Source: Ampullaceana balthica
Taxonomy: Eukaryota > Mollusca > Gastropoda > Lymnaeidae
Reading direction: 5' to 3'
Assembly: GCA_944989445.1 (NCBI GenBank)
Contig: CALYLW010000339.1
Span: 94,501 to 158,500, forward strand
Length of the DNA stretch: 64,000 bases
Part shown: positions 25,358 to 37,490 of the stretch, piece after piece
How positions within the stretch are numbered: the first letter of the stretch is position 1
Layout: every line of letters starts with the position of its first letter
Program-made: the position numbers and the translations under genes
Notes under the pieces: model-generated
What the model was told of the DNA's origin: nothing
The model's database searches: none
What the model saw: the letters and a program-made list of their open reading frames with translations, nothing else

Positions 25358-26136
25358 CACATACGCAAGAAGTCTTTGTGACACATTACATTCGACTCAA
25401 GTCATTCATGGAGCTCCTACGTAAAATTCCATTTGACACAATTCATCTCCCCTTTCCGTCCAAACTAAAGTACAAACATATACATTTCATGACCCCCTCT
25501 TGCAGCTATTTATCAGTATTTTTAAGGTAAACAAATAGACACGGAATGGGGGGATAAGTCACGTTAACATCTTAAGATTTTTTAGCGTTTCATGATCTTA
25601 ATCTGAAGCCAGTGTCGAGGGCTCTATCCTGTGTGACACGTAGTATAAGTTTTCGCGTTTATCTCCCAGCCAGGCTCAGTGACGTGGACATAGCTTCCAA
25701 TAAAATTGGTCATGCTATTTTGATCAAAGTAAATAGATTTGATACGATTATTTAGATCAAGTGCTTTGAAAATAAGCTAACATGAAAAATAATGTGTCAT
25801 TGCTAAATTACCGGATTCATGCTTTCTGAAGAAAAATAAATTTTAAAAATGTGGGGTGGAGGTTAAACGCACGTCACGTCAAAAAAACAACATTTTTTTT
25901 CTGTTGACGTCACATATCTCCCAGAAGCAACGCGTGTCTTTAAAATAAAAATAAAAACGTTAGCTGGCATGTCAGATTACATGTCCATGAATAAAGTCCA
26001 GGTGGAGGTCAGGTAACAAGAAGACGGGCCAGAGCTGACATTAAAAGCAGACGATATCTCGTCTGACATCATCACCCCATTCCTAGAAATCTTTTTTGTT
26101 AATCCAGCCCATCTCCACCCCACCCATGTTTTCATT
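25358..26136. other. Non-coding stretch
   Basis: A/T-rich unique sequence. No gene supported. Confidence 0.45.
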
Positions 26137-26137
26137 A

Positions 26138-26224
26138 ATTTGATTGGTCATACTCTTCTTTGATTGGTCATATTCTTCTTTGATTGGTCATACTCTTTTT
26201 GGATTGGCCATACTCTTCTTTGAC
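26138..26224. repeat. 20-bp tandem repeat carrying ATTGG
   Basis: Four copies of TTTGATTGGTCATACTCTTC. Each contains GATTGGTCA, an inverted CCAAT box at 20-bp spacing. No TATA box or transcript start is evident nearby. Confidence 0.85.
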
Positions 26225-26790
26225 TAAAACAGCACCGTATTAACATTAGGAACAGTTTCTAATATAGACTTACGTGAACCCTACTACCTCTCTCTTCCAC
26301 CTTTTCCTCTCATACACTTTTTTAAAACTTTTTTTTCATTTCTACATTTGTCTCGAGTTATTTTAATTTGTATCCTTTTTGTAAACGTTTGACAGAATCG
26401 TTCAAAATAATTCGATGACGTACATAACGTCGACTTAAACAGCGGTCAGGCTAAAAAATAATAGACAAGTGATGACATCAGCACCAATGACGGCCAGAAA
26501 TAGCCCGCCCCCTCCCACACACACTCACACACACTCACATAGAGACAACTATTAATAATGAAGTTAATAAGGTTGACAATGACGTAAACGCCTAAAAGTG
26601 ATCATTCTAAACTTCCCCGAGACAACCTGTATTAAAATAAAACACCTCCAAGTTTAGGTCAGTGGACCCCCCCCCACCCTCTTTTTGTCTTACGATACCG
26701 CACACATTTTCACGATCCTGACAATATTCATATTTAACACCATTTCACATCACATATTCAGTAAGTCGGTTTTCAATACTCGTAACACGA
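26225..26790. other. Non-coding stretch
   Basis: Holds a short CA-rich tract at 26514-26540 and a C-run near 26670. Nothing else recognised. Confidence 0.45.
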
Positions 26791-26866
26791 GACAGACACA
26801 CACACACACACACACATACACACACATACACGCACGCACGCACACACACGCACGCACGCACAAATT
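26791..26866. repeat. CA/ACGC microsatellite
   Basis: ACAC repeats interspersed with ATAC and ACGCACGC. Confidence 0.95.
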
Positions 26867-27155
26867 GGGCGTTTTGTATTTATGACTTTTTCATTGGAAC
26901 TTTTCCTTTTCATTGGCTTATTATTAGGGCTGCGGAAATTAACGATTAATTTCTCATAATTTTTTTTAACGATTATCGACCCACCACTTATAAATGTACT
27001 GGAAGTCAAAAAGTAAAATATTTCGACCTATAAATATAAACTAATTTCCTGACGATTACACGAACATTTTGGTTTTAAACTATTGAACTATTGACTTACG
27101 TGAATGTTCAAAATGTCGATAAAGGTTATTGTGTCCATTGAGAGAAATCGTTTGG

Positions 27156-27426
27156 GGGCCGTCCATAAAGTACGTCACGCTCCAGAAAGGGGGGGGGGTA
27201 TAAAAAGTGTGACAGTTTGTGACAGGGGGGAGGGGGGTTGGACCGTGATTGACGTCACGGTGTTTTATATTAAATTTTAATTATTTTGTTAATAAAAAAA
27301 GGAATTTTTGTTCGAAAGTGTGACGTACTTTGGGGGGGGGGTCCAAGATGTGTGACAGTTTGTGACAGGGGGGAGGGGGGAGTTAAAAAGGGTCAAAATA
27401 TCGTGACGTACTTTATGGACGGCCCC
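27156..27426. mobile_element. 271-bp inverted-repeat MITE
   Basis: The perfect 25-bp terminal inverted repeats are at 27156-27180 (starting GGGGCCGTCCATAAAGTACG) and 27402-27426. The interior is two related halves, each with GTGACAGTTTGTGACAGGGG (about 27210 and 27348). A hairpin ACCGTGA...TCACGGT sits at 27242-27261. TTG precedes the left end (27153-27155) and follows the right end (27427-27429), compatible with a 3-bp target duplication. No coding frame. The superfamily is not assigned. Confidence 0.9.
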
Positions 27427-27438
27427 TTGCCTACCATG

Positions 27439-27623
27439 CAATGTTCCCTCTAAGTCTAAGCTTCGTTGGTCCGTGTGAAAAGTTTTTAAAAAACGCGTGT
27501 GCAAAGTTGCACAACGTCCAATTTTTGTGCAATATTTTACAAAATGTCCTGCGCAGTGATTCTAAACTCCTGCGTGGCGTCGCTCAAATATCTGCGCAGC
27601 GGCGCTGCTTAAAGGGAACATTG
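27439..27623 (+). mobile_element. 185-bp hAT-type MITE with 8-bp target duplication
   Basis: The termini are CAATGTTCCCTCTAAG (27439) and its near-perfect inverse CTTAAAGGGAACATTG (ending 27623), one mismatch in 16. The flanks are identical 8-bp repeats CTACCATG at 27431-27438 and 27624-27631. TIR form and TSD length both indicate hAT. The interior is rich in CTGCGCAG-like palindromes. A reversed relative is at 41249-41440. Confidence 0.93.
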
Positions 27624-28103
27624 CTACCATGGTTCTAACACTTCGCTTACATATCACCTGCAAACCAAACATTCACTACATTATTGGAAACTTCAGTCTA
27701 AAACTATGTGAACCATTGTTCAGCTCAGCTGGTTATATTGTCAATAAGACCCGCTCATCACTTGAACCAAATAATGTGAATACACTTGTCTGTTTGCGTT
27801 GTTGGTTAAAAGATGTCATATAAAGAAGACATCCAAGTGTTATTTCGATTTTCGACAAGTATGTTTAAAAAATGTTACTTATGACACCATAAATTTCAAT
27901 TTTTGGCTTTAATCGAAATTAACGATTAATTTTAAATTAATGGATAACAGCCCTACTTATTATTGCTTTAAAAAATCTTTCAGAAGTTACTTTGGAAGAT
28001 TTTCCGAAATGTTACCTAGAAATTCTGTCATTTTTTAAAGGGAAAATGTCTCTGCGAATTGCAAGTTTTAATGTTGATCCATAGCATCAGTGCTACCAAC
28101 CCA

Positions 28104-31100
28104 CAACTGAACAAACGTAGCATACAGCCTCATCTAAACAAACGAACAATACAGTCTCATCTAAACAAACGAACCATACAGCCTCATCTAAACAAACGAA
28201 CCATACAGCCTCATCTAAACAAACGAACCATACAGCCTCATCTAAACAAACGAACCATACAGCCTCATCTAAACAAACGAACAATACAGCCTCATCTAAA
28301 CAAACGAACCATACAGCCTCATCTAAACAAACGAACCATACAGCCTCATCTAAACAAACGAACAATACAGCCTCATCTAAACAAACGAACCATACAGCCT
28401 CATCTAAACAAACGAACCATACAGCCTCATCTAAACAAACGAACAATACAGCCTCATCTAAACACCATACAGCCTCATCTAAACAAACGAACAATACAGC
28501 CTCATCTAAACAAACGAACAACACAGCCTCATCTAAACAAACGAACAATACAGCCTCATCTAAACACCATACAGCCTCATCTAAACAAACGAACCATACA
28601 GCCTCATCTAAACAAACGAACAACACAGCCTCATCTAAACAAACGAACAACACAGCCTCATCTAAACAAACGAACAATACAGCCTCATCTAAACAAACGA
28701 ACCATACAGCCTCATCTAAAAAAACGATCAATACAGCCTCATCTAAACAAACGAACAATACAGCCTCATCTAAACAAACGAACTATACAGCCTCATCTAA
28801 ACAAACGAACTATACAGCCTCATCTAAACAAACGAACTATACAGCCTCATCTAAACAAACGAACCATACAGCCTCATCTAAACAAACGAACTATACAGCC
28901 TCATCTAAACAAACGAACAATACAGCCTCATCTAAACAAACGAACAATACAGCCTCATCTAAACAAACGAACAATACAGCCTCATCTAAACAAACGAACA
29001 ATACAGCCTCATCTAAACAAACGAACAATACAGCCTCATCTAAACAAACGAACAATACAGCCTCATCTAAACAAACGAACAATACAGCCTCATCTAAACA
29101 AACGAACAATACAGCCTCATCTAAACAAACGAACAATACAGCCTCATCTAAACACCATACAGCCTCATCTAAACAAACGAACAATACAGCCTCATCTAAA
29201 CAAACGAACCATACAGCCTCATCTAAACAAACGAACTATACAGCCTCATCTAAACAAACGAACAATACAGCCTCATCTAAACAAACGAACAATACAGCCT
29301 CATCTAAACAAACGAACAATACAGCCTCATCTAAACAAACGAACAATACAGCCTCATCTAAACACCATACAGCCTCATCTAAACAAACGAACAATACAGC
29401 CTCATCTAAACAAACGAACCATACAGCCTCATCTAAACAAACGAACCATACAGCCTCATCTAAACACCATACAGCCTCATCTAAACACCATACAGCCTCA
29501 TCTAAACACCATACAGCCTCATCTAAACAAACGAACAATACAGCCTCATCTAAACACCATACAGCCTCATCTAAACAAACGAACAATACAGCCTCATCTA
29601 AACACCATACAGCCTCATCTAAACACCATACAGCCTCATCTAAACACCATACAGCCTCATCTAAACACCATACAGCCTCATCTAAACAAACGAACCATAC
29701 AGCCTCATCTAAACAAACGAACAATACAGCCTCATCTAAACAAACGAACCATACAGCCTCATCTAAACAAACGAACAATACAGCCTCATCTAAACACCAT
29801 ACAGCCTCATCTAAACACCATACAGCCTCATCTAAACACCATACAGCCTCATCTAAACACCATACAGCCTCATCTAAACAAACGAACCATACAGCCTCAT
29901 CTAAACAAACGAACCATACAGCCTCATCTAAACAAACGAACAATACAGCCTCATCTAAACAAACGAACCATACAGCCTCATCTAAACAAACGAACAATAC
30001 AGCCTCATCTAAACAAACGAACCATACAACCTCATCTAAACAAACGAACAATACAGCCTCATCTAAACAAACGAACAATACAGCCTCATCTAAACACCAT
30101 ACAGCCTCATCTAAACACCATACAGCCTCATCTAAACACCATACAGCCTCATCTAAACACCATACAGCCTCATCTAAACAAACGAACCATACAGCCTCAT
30201 CTAAACAAACGAACCATACAGCCTCATCTAAACAAACGAACTATACAGCCTCATCTAAACACCATACAGCCTCATCTAAACAAACGAACTATACAGCCTC
30301 ATCTAAACAAACGAACCACACAGCCTCATCTAAACAAACGAACAATACAGCCTCATCTAAACACCATACAGCCTCATCTAAACAAACGAACAATACAGCC
30401 TCATCTAAACACCATACAGCCTCATCTAAACACCATACAGCCTCATCTAAACAAACGAACAATACAGCCTCATCTAAACACCATACAGCCTCATCTAAAC
30501 AAACGTAGCACACAGCCTCATCTAAACAAACGAACAATACAGCCTCATCTAAACACCATACAGCCTCATCTAAACAAACGAACAATACAGCCTCATCTAA
30601 ACACCATACAGCCTCATCTAAACAAACGAACAATACAGCCTCATCTAAACACCATACAGCCTCATCTAAACAAACGAACAATACAGCCTCATCTAAACAC
30701 CATACAGCCTCATCTAAACACCACACAGCCTCATCTAAACAAACGAACCATACAGCCTCATCTAAACACCATACAGCCTCATCTAAACAAACGAACAATA
30801 CAGCCTCATCTAAACACCATACAGCCTCATCTAAACACCATACAGCCTCATCTAAACAAACGAACAATACAGCCTCATCTAAACACCATACAGCCTCATC
30901 TAAACAAACGTAGCACACAGCCTCATCTAAACAAACGAACAATACAGCCTCATCTAAACAAACGAACAATACAGCCTCATCTAAACAAACGAACAATACA
31001 GCCTCATCTAAACACCATACAGCCTCATCTAAACACCATACAGCCTCATCTAAACAAACGAACAATACAGCCTCATCTAAACACCATACAGTCTCATCTA

Positions 31101-32275
31101 AACAAACGAACAATACAGCCTCATCTAAACAAACGAACAATACAGCCTCATCTAAACAAACGAACAATACAGCCTCATCTAAACACCATACAGTCTCATC
31201 TAAACAAACGAACAATACAGCCTCATCTAAACACCATACAGTCTCATCTAAACAAACGAACAATACAGCCTCATCTAAACAAACGAACCATACAGCCTCA
31301 TCTAAACAAACGAACCATACAGCCTCATCTAAACAAACGAACCATACAGCCTCATCTAAACACCATACAGCCTCATCTAAACACCATACAGCCTCATCTA
31401 AACACCATACAGCCTCATCTAAACAAACGAACCATACAGCCTCATCTAAACACCATACAGCCTCATCTAAACACCATACAGCCTCATCTAAACACCATAC
31501 AGCCTCATCTAAACAAACGAACTATACAGCCTCATCTAAACACCATACAGCCTCATCTAAACACCATACAGCCTCATCTAAACACCATACAGCCTCATCT
31601 AAACAAACGAACTATACAGCCTCATCTAAACACCATACAGCCTCATCTAAACAAACGAACTATACAGCCTCATCTAAACAAACGAACTATACAGCCTCAT
31701 CTAAACAAACGAACCATACAGCCTCATCTAAACACCATACAGCCTCATCTAAACAAACGAACTATACAGCCTCATCTAAACAAACGAACCATACAGCCTC
31801 ATCTAAACACCATACAGCCTCATCTAAACACCATACAGCCTCATCTAAACAAACGAACTATACAGCCTCATCTAAACAAACGAACTATACAGCCTCATCT
31901 AAACAAACGAACCATACAGCCTCATCTAAACACCATACAGCCTCATCTAAACACCATACAGCCTCATCTAAACACCATACAGCCTCATCTAAACAAACGA
32001 ACTATACAGCCTCATCTAAACAAACGAACTATACAGCCTCATCTAAACACCATACAGCCTCATCTAAACAAACGAACTATACAGCCTCATCTAAACACCA
32101 TACAGCCTCATCTAAACACCATACAGCCTCATCTAAACACCATACAGCCTCATCTAAACAAACGAACTATACAGCCTCATATAAACACCATACAGCCTCA
32201 TCTAAACACCATACAGCCTCATCTAAACACCATACAGCCTCATCTAAACACCATACAGCCTCACAGCCTCATCTA
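28104..32275. repeat. Mixed 27-bp / 21-bp tandem array, 4.2 kb
   Basis: Two unit lengths share ATACAGCCTCATCTAAACA. The 27-bp form adds AACGAAC; the 21-bp form lacks six bases and reads CACCATACAG. The first kilobase is almost all 27-bp units; from about 29340 the two forms are mixed in runs. A base variant before ATACAG (AACCAT, AACAAT, AACTAT) also clusters: AACTAT near 28780-28900 and after about 31500, AACAAT in the middle. Both lengths are multiples of three, so a plus frame (NKRTIQPHL / NTIQPHL) and minus frames stay open for long stretches. The 1400-codon plus frame is judged an artefact. Confidence 0.96.
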
Positions 32276-33445
32276 AAAACTCAGCACACGTATAAAACGT
32301 ACTGATGATTTACACGGTGTTTATTTGGGACATAAAAATGGCGAAGAGAATTTATTTTACGACATTCCAAAACAATTTTTTTCCCTTTCAAAATACGTCA
32401 CTTCACTACCAACCGCGAGGTCACGTGACCAACACGTCACACGTTGCAGTGCCGTATTGCGTGAAGTCGGAGATTTAAAAGCCGTTGTTCCACTTCAAGC
32501 CAGCTTTTGGGGACCTTTATCTGCCTGCGGGGCTTATCTGACGGAGCATCTCGCACTTGGACTTGTTAATTTTCTAAATTTTCTATTCATTAGGTACATT
32601 AAATCCTTCGTGATGACGATATTAGCATTACTATGGCCTCCTACTTACACTATGGGGCCTCTACTAGACTGAGGGCCCCACTACTCAACCTTCATTTAAA
32701 GACAGTCAGACGGATTCCGTATTTTAAATTTTAAAACATTAAGATTAATGGATGCCTTAGCACGTCTAACAGTCAACAGCACAACGGTTAGTTTAACAGC
32801 TGAGTATTTCAGTTGGAAGTCAAGTAAAAACATATTGCAACCCGAAAAACACTGGCAGGTCTTTGACAAGGTCTAGTTATAACAACCGTAGTTTAAATCA
32901 TGGATGAAAAGTTTATAGACAACCACTGGATCAACACATCCAGGTCATGGTATCATCTAGTAGAATTAAATATTTATGAAATAGCCATCACCATTCAAAC
33001 ACTGTTCAAATTCCAACTTTGCTGTATAAAAAAATCCCACCGGATTATTTGTAGAATGATGCACGTAACCATAAATAACTTGACAGATTGAAACAAAAGC
33101 ACTTACTTGAACGTAGGTAGGTTATTTGTCTGAAGCATAAAATAAGATTAAATATTAAACATTTCTTTGGAAAAAACGTTACATGTACTCAAATTTTGTT
33201 TTAGAGTATTTAACTGGGAGATTTAGATTTTTCAAAATGAAGATAGGATACTGAGTGCAGGGCGCAGCCTTGTTTGTTTGTTGTTGTTTTTTTTTCCTTA
33301 ACTTATAAACTTATAATTCTCGAGAAGTTCTGAAACAACCTCTCTCTTTGCGCATCGTGGTGCGTTCGCATCCGCCGCTTTCCATGTCGTGCGCCCTAAG
33401 TGCACACAATAAAAAATTTGAACAACAACTTTAATTCAATTATGG
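32276..33445. other. Non-coding stretch
   Basis: A frame of about 115 codons at 32325-32672 shows no recognisable family and begins in array-flanking sequence. A T-run lies at 33284-33296. No gene supported. Confidence 0.45.
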
Positions 33446-33755
33446 AATTTTCCTTTAATGGGCCTGGAAGTAATATTGGTAGAGTGTTCTACATCGATGA
33501 CGTTGTTGCAGGGCCCCCATTTAAACCTTTAATGGGCCTGGAAGTAATATTGGTAGAGTATTCTACATCCATGACGTTGTTGCAGGGCCCCCATTGAAAC
33601 CTTTAATGGGCCTGGAAGTAATATTGGTAGAGTATTCTACGTCCATGACGTTGTTGCAGGGCCCCCATTGAAACCTTTAATGGGCCTGGAAGTAATATTG
33701 GTAGAGTATTCTATATCCATGACGTAGTTGCAGAGCCCCCAGTTAAACCTTGTCA
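33446..33755. repeat. 74-bp tandem array (4 copies)
   Basis: GGGCCTGGAAG recurs at 33460, 33534, 33608 and 33682, exactly 74 bp apart. Each unit also has GTTGCAGGGCCCCCA. Copies differ at a few bases. Confidence 0.95.
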
Positions 33756-34954
33756 GTCTTGAGGAAGTCATCTAAGTACAAGTTGAAATGTGTATTTCTT
33801 GTTCCTGGTATGTGAGTAAACCGGAAGGAGATAGTGTTTCATGGCGGCAAAGAGATCATGGCCTAGACACCCGACCGGTTGAGCCATCTGAAAACAACAG
33901 AGATCATGGTTACTCGGGGGGTGGGGTCACTGAGAAGTGACCGGTGGTATGCCAGCTATTTGCCCAGTATTGAGAGGAGAAGGTTTGTACCAGCTCCAAA
34001 CAGTTGTCGTATATTATGACATACGAGATTTGCTAGTGGCGAAAGAGCTGAACCATGAAACCAGAGATAAGGGACCGTCAAAGATGAGATGGAGTCGAGA
34101 TTGAAGGGGACGAAGGAAATAGAAACATATGCTTAAATAGATAATGTTCATCTTCATACACGGGCAATCACTTTCATCAATAGGATATTGGCTGTCATTG
34201 ATGACTCACTCAGTATTGTAATGAAACATTTACTTTCATACATAAAACACACACTCTCTCTCTCTCTCTCTCTTCTCCCCCCCCCCACTCATACATTTCT
34301 TTATATTATTTACATATTTGAAACTTAGACAAAGTATCAAATTACTATAAATGATCTTCCTCTCTTTTTCTTAAGTAATTTTTGGCCACTAACATGAAAG
34401 CCGGGTTTTTTGGCCACTAACATGAAAGCCGTTTTTTTTTAAAATTTTTTTTTGAAACACAAGAAGCCGCATAGATAATCCATAGTGTGAACTGACCATG
34501 AGAAATATCAACAACTGTTTTTATAACATTGGTCAAGAAATAATTTTGCGTTGAGATACAGTTGCATTGAAAACATTCCCATCTTTTTTTGCGTCGACTT
34601 ACTCTACAAGTACAAGATCATTTATAGTGCTAGATCAAATCCTGCTATGTATTCTCTATAGCGGTACCCACGGTCGGGTTACTAATACACTGTAGTTGCC
34701 TAATAAATTGTTTTAAATTCCTGCTCTACATTAAATGGCCATCAATTTTCACGCGTGTTTCGCTGGAGTAGTTAGTATGGCAAGCAGCTCCTGGGCCGTG
34801 TACAGCTTTGTTTGTTGACTGGGGACAGACAGGCAGACGGACGGAGATAACAAATTCATGCTGGCTGTGGGTGGAGACGTTCTCATTTACATAAATCTCC
34901 GCACTGAATGTCCCTCTTACCTTGTACCGGTTGACAGCAGTGTCTAGATGGTCT
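33756..34954. other. Non-coding stretch with small simple repeats
   Basis: Contains a CT microsatellite and C-run at 34253-34286 and a two-copy repeat of TTGGCCACTAACATGAAAGC at about 34381-34432. No gene supported. Confidence 0.5.
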
Positions 34955-35135
34955 GACTCGGTCGTTGTCACACTCGGACTAACAGGACATGTCAGTTGTC
35001 TCAATCGGACTAACACAATATGCCAGTTGTCACACATGGACGAACGCAAAATGTCAGTTGTCACACATGGACTAACACAATGTGTCAGTTGTCACACTCG
35101 GACTAACACAATATGTCAGCGGTTATCACATTTAG
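34955..35135. repeat. About 31-bp degenerate tandem array
   Basis: Around five copies of GGACTAACACAATATGTCAG with GTTGTCACACTC or CATGG joints. Confidence 0.85.
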
Positions 35136-35815
35136 GCTTATACAATAAAAAGCGGAGTAATATATACTTCTAGTGGACTAGCTGTCCCTATTATTTCATA
35201 TCAAAAGACATACCTCTAGCTTCCAACTATCGATATAGATCAAAACACACGGGCTAATGTAGACTCCAATGACCAATATGTCAAATAACCTGAGTCACAT
35301 AATGAATTGAGTTGAAGCTGATGACCGTGTCCGAGGGACAGTTGGGTTTAGTTTTAGACACGTCGACATAGGTATTGGTTACCTGGGTACATGCTGCCCT
35401 CCCAGTTGATACGCCGCTGATTCCATGTAGGAAAAAATTACCATAAAAATATTCACAGATGGAAAGCTTAACGGAAATAAATAGAGCTAAAAATATTATT
35501 AAAACCCACGTTTTTATAAGTGGACTAAAAAGAAGAAAATAATTTAAAACTTATAAGTTCAAGTACTTTGATTTAACATAACTAAAAACGTCGGGCGTTC
35601 TATTTAGCCTTCATATGCAGCCTTTATATCCGGTCATTTCTGATCACAGTTTCAGACCGTACTTTTCCCCTTAGTCCGTTCGGTGGAATACAAGAAGATA
35701 ATGTTGATTTTAAGTAGCCAGCAGTTCCCCCCTCGGCTCATTTAGATCGTTGTTCAAAATGAAATGTTTTTGTAATTGGGTAAACATCTAATACTCATAA
35801 AACTGTACAATGTCA
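35136..35815. other. Non-coding stretch
   Basis: A/T-rich. No features recognised. Confidence 0.45.
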
Positions 35816-35942
35816 CACCATACTTGTACCACGGTAGATGCATATCATACTTGTACACGGTACTCGTACATATCCCCCATACTTGTACCACGGTACTCGG
35901 TACATATCCCCCATACTTGTACCACGGTACCGTACATATCAT
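35816..35942. repeat. About 32-bp degenerate tandem array
   Basis: Four copies around CATACTTGTACCACGGTA with ACATATCCCC or ATATCA. GTACCACGGTAC is close to palindromic. Confidence 0.85.
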
Positions 35943-36297
35943 CCCATTCAATTACTCAAATTAAATAAACAAGTGACTGAATGCCCCAAATAGTCCCCCC
36001 CCCCACCTTTTCCTTTTCCCACCTACAGCCTAAAATAAAATAATAAATGACCGTGCTGTGAAATCCCTATGTAAAGATACAGACTACCCCCCCCCGGGGC
36101 CACCCCACACCGCCATCACCGAGATACGCGCCCCCTTCTCCCCTTCTCTCCCCCCCCCCAAACAACCACAGCTGATGTAGACAACCTGATACTCCATGCT
36201 GCTGAAGGGACGTAACCCACGATGAGCAATCGTTTCTATTAATAGCACAACCACGACGTGAGTAAAATACGCGAGACATTGATAAAGTGGCTTCGTG
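35943..36297. other. Non-coding stretch with C-runs
   Basis: C-runs near 35995, 36087 and 36151. No gene recognised. Confidence 0.45.
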
Positions 36298-36640
36298 CGT
36301 GTGTGTATATGTGTGGGTGTGCGGGCATGTGACTGTGTGTATATGTGTGTGTGACTGTGTGGTGTGTGTGTGTGTGATTGTGTGGGTGTGTGACTCTGTG
36401 TCGTGTGTATGTGTGTGTGGTGTGTGTGACTGTGTGTGTTATTGTGTGGGTGTGTGACTGTGTGTATATGTGTGTGTGATTGTGTGGGTGTGTGCCTGTG
36501 TGGGTGTGTGACTGTGTGTGTGTGACTGTGTGTATATGTTTTAGTGATTGTGTGGGTGCGTGACTGTGTGTGTGGTTGTGTGACTGTGTGTATATGTGTG
36601 CGTGACAGTGTGGATGTGTGACTGTATGTATGACTGACTA
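36298..36640. repeat. Degenerate TG-rich microsatellite
   Basis: TGTGTG interspersed with GACTGTGTG and TATATGTG. It alternates purine and pyrimidine for long runs, the composition associated with Z-DNA formation. A smaller TG patch recurs at 36765-36805. Confidence 0.92.
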
Positions 36641-36944
36641 TGTGTGTAACTGTGCCACAATATTGTATACATGTAGAGAATTTGTAACTGCTGCAATGAA
36701 TGCAGAGAGTTTAAAAATTTGTATGTTTTAAAACTGATAGACTAACTTGATGCAAACACACGCGTGTATGTGTGTGTGGTTGTGTGGCCTTATGTGTGTG
36801 TATGTGCAACTGTTATTCGACTTGATACTTATTTGACCCACTTGCAAGCATGCATGTTTATGTGTATGTGTTGGCCTTTGAATAATTGATATTCTTGGAT
36901 ATATCGGTAAATGGATTTACCCGTTCATTTCTTGTAACATGTTC

Positions 36945-37105
36945 TAATACATATTCTGTATACAACGTTACCACATATTCTGTATACAACCTTACCACAT
37001 ATTCTGTATACAACCTTACCACATATTCTTTATACAACCTTACCACATATGCTGTTACTGGCCTTACCACATATGATGTTACGAGGCCTTACCACATATG
37101 ATTTA
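36945..37105. repeat. 24-bp tandem array (about 7 copies)
   Basis: Core TATTCTGTATACAACCTTAC. TATTCTGTA starts at 36976 and 37000 show a 24-bp period. The last copies (TATGCTGTTACTGGCCTTAC, TATGATGTTACGAGGCCTTA) grade into the next array. Confidence 0.9.
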
Positions 37106-37107
37106 AT

Positions 37108-37490
37108 AGGCCCTATGTTGTAACTGGTCCTACAGTTAATATTGTTACAGGTCCAGCCATGTATGTTGTAACTGGTCCTACAGTTAATATTGTTACAGGC
37201 CCAGCCATGTATGTTGTAACTGGTCCTACAGTTAATATTGTTACAGGTCCAGCCATGTATGTTGTAACTGTTCCTACAGTTAATATTGTTACAGGCCCAG
37301 CCATGTATGTTGTAACTGGTCCTACAGTTAATATTGTTACAGGCCCAGCCATGTATGTTGTAACTGGTCCTACAGTTAATATTGTTACAGGCCCAGCCAT
37401 GTATGTTGTAACTGATCCTACAGTTAATATTGTTACAGGCCCAGCCATGTATTGTAACAGGCCCAAACATGTATGTTGTAATCGACCCTA
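37108..37490. repeat. 48-bp tandem array (about 8 copies)
   Basis: Core GGTCCTACAGTTAATATTGT then ACAGGCCCAGCCATGTATG. Units alternate partly between ACAGGTCC and ACAGGCCC. Both strands have open frames; not supported as coding. It directly follows a 24-bp array of related motifs. Confidence 0.94.

Larger units (their letters stand above)
26925..27955. mobile_element. hAT-like non-autonomous transposon interrupted by two MITEs
   Basis: The element starts TAGGGCTG at 26925 and ends CAGCCCTA at 27955, a perfect 8-bp inverted terminus. It is flanked by identical 8-bp direct repeats CTTATTAT at 26917-26924 and 27956-27963. Eight-base target-site duplications are the hallmark of the hAT superfamily, and a TAGGGCTG end with ATTAACGATTAAT just inside (26938 and about 27919) fits that family. 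Two further elements lie inside it (27156-27426 and 27439-27623). Without them about 560 bp remain. There is no transposase frame, so it must have been mobilised in trans. Confidence 0.88.

Noticed and set aside
26138..26224. CCAAT-box promoter cluster
   Set aside because: The four ATTGG motifs are part of a 20-bp tandem unit, and no gene follows in either direction.
28059..32276. 1405-codon open frame over the 27/21-bp array
   Set aside because: It starts at TTG (first ATG at 28071) and consists of repeats with both unit lengths divisible by three; several minus frames are open as well.
32325..32672. 115-codon open frame
   Set aside because: No recognisable domain, no splice or polyadenylation support, and length is within chance for A/T-rich DNA.
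36298..36640. Telomere-like TG repeat
   Set aside because: It is an irregular TG/GACTG microsatellite. It lacks TTAGGG, the usual telomere repeat in most animals.
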